From Candidatus Adiutrix sp. (GTDB lineage: Bacteria; Desulfobacterota; Desulfarculia; Adiutricales; Adiutricaceae), in NCBI GenBank assembly GCA_031286085.1, contig JAITUX010000171.1, positions 1 to 5,873 of the forward strand: a stretch of DNA of 5,873 bases. The letters run 5' to 3'. The position numbers were made by a program, and so were the translations under genes. The notes under the pieces were generated by a model. It saw nothing but the letters and a program-made list of their open reading frames with translations, did not search any database and was not told the origin of the DNA. Positions 5,759 to 5,873 of the stretch are shown here, piece after piece (positions within the stretch are counted from its first letter, which is position 1; each line of letters opens with the position of its first letter).

Positions 5759-5873
5759 CCGCCGATTTTAAAAATCCGTAAAAAAAATGTCAGGAAATTA
5801 TGCGTGATATCGCTCAGGAGGTGATCGTCGGCAAGCGTCCGGCTGAAGATAGGCCCCGTAAAACAAGCTGACA
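5759..5873. other. Upstream non-coding region with AT-rich tract
   Basis: No convincing gene is visible here. The stretch 5764-5790 is far more AT-rich than the rest of the window, with GATTTT (5764-5769) facing AAAATC (5771-5776) around one base, and a run of eight A (5780-5787). It lies about 35 to 60 bases upstream of the predicted start of transcription. Between a sigma-54 promoter and its distant enhancer sites one expects a bendable segment, often bound by IHF, but I found no good IHF consensus. Enhancer sites for an activator, if present, would lie here or beyond the right edge. Confidence 0.4.

Noticed and set aside
5816..5826. AGGAGGTGATC on the plus strand, an extended match to the anti-Shine-Dalgarno complement
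   Set aside because: No ATG, GTG or TTG follows at a usable distance before the window ends, so it does not mark a start here.
5800..5871. Plus-strand 23-codon open frame beginning MRDIAQEVIVGKR, with AGGA just upstream of its ATG
   Set aside because: It is very short, has non-optimal spacing and no independent support. It could be a broken N-terminus or chance; the window ends two bases after its stop.
5788..5873. TGTCAG (5788-5793) and CTGACA (5868-5873) as a distant inverted pair
   Set aside because: Six-base arms 74 bases apart are expected by chance, and one lies on the window edge.
1..5873. Isethionate, taurine or ethanolamine pathway, suggested by the alcohol and aldehyde dehydrogenase pair
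   Set aside because: No glycyl-radical enzyme, sulfite-releasing enzyme, aminotransferase, ammonia-lyase or shell protein is present, and such pathways do not explain the lyase. It is kept only as a weak alternative because the operon is cut at the left.
1..5873. CRISPR arrays, tRNA or rRNA genes, insertion sequences, phage genes
   Set aside because: No repeated spacer units, RNA-gene hallmarks, transposase motifs or terminal repeats were seen.

Overview
The window is one accessory catabolic operon read entirely on the minus strand. In transcription order (right to left) it holds an iron-type alcohol dehydrogenase (4467-5627), a complete TRAP transporter as separate dctP (3352-4440), dctQ (2735-3235) and dctM (1419-2738) genes, an HMG-CoA-lyase-family enzyme (434-1384), and the first 131 codons of a probable CoA-acylating aldehyde dehydrogenase that runs off the left edge (1-395). 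Gaps are short (26, 116, -4, 34 and 38 bases), every gene has a Shine-Dalgarno sequence, and no intrinsic terminator is visible, so I read it as one transcription unit.

The DNA is GC-rich and Gram-negative in style: a Sec signal peptide on the binding protein, a TRAP transporter, and a near-perfect sigma-54 (-24/-12) promoter. An iron-type alcohol dehydrogenase together with an acylating aldehyde dehydrogenase suggests an anaerobic or fermentative lifestyle. A Desulfovibrio-like (Desulfobacterota) host would fit, but this is a guess from style and not from any marker gene.

Right edge (5628-5873): a non-coding leader and promoter region. It contains the sigma-54 promoter at 5742-5758, a perfect 10-bp inverted repeat lying over it (5732-5756), and an AT-rich stretch upstream. 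The predicted leader is about 100 bases. Between dctP and dctQ is a perfect 12-bp GC-rich hairpin (3304-3335) without a U-tract. It looks like an mRNA-stabilising or processing element and not a terminator.

How the genes may work together: the TRAP system imports a small organic acid, the alcohol dehydrogenase oxidises a hydroxyl to an aldehyde, the acylating dehydrogenase turns that into an acyl-CoA, and the lyase splits the acyl-CoA. If the lyase acts on HMG-CoA, the only simple substrate that satisfies all three enzymes is mevalonate: mevalonate to mevaldate to HMG-CoA to acetyl-CoA plus acetoacetate. That would be mevalonate catabolism in which two dehydrogenases replace the usual HMG-CoA reductase. 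The enzyme families are well supported; the pathway is an inference and is the main point to test.
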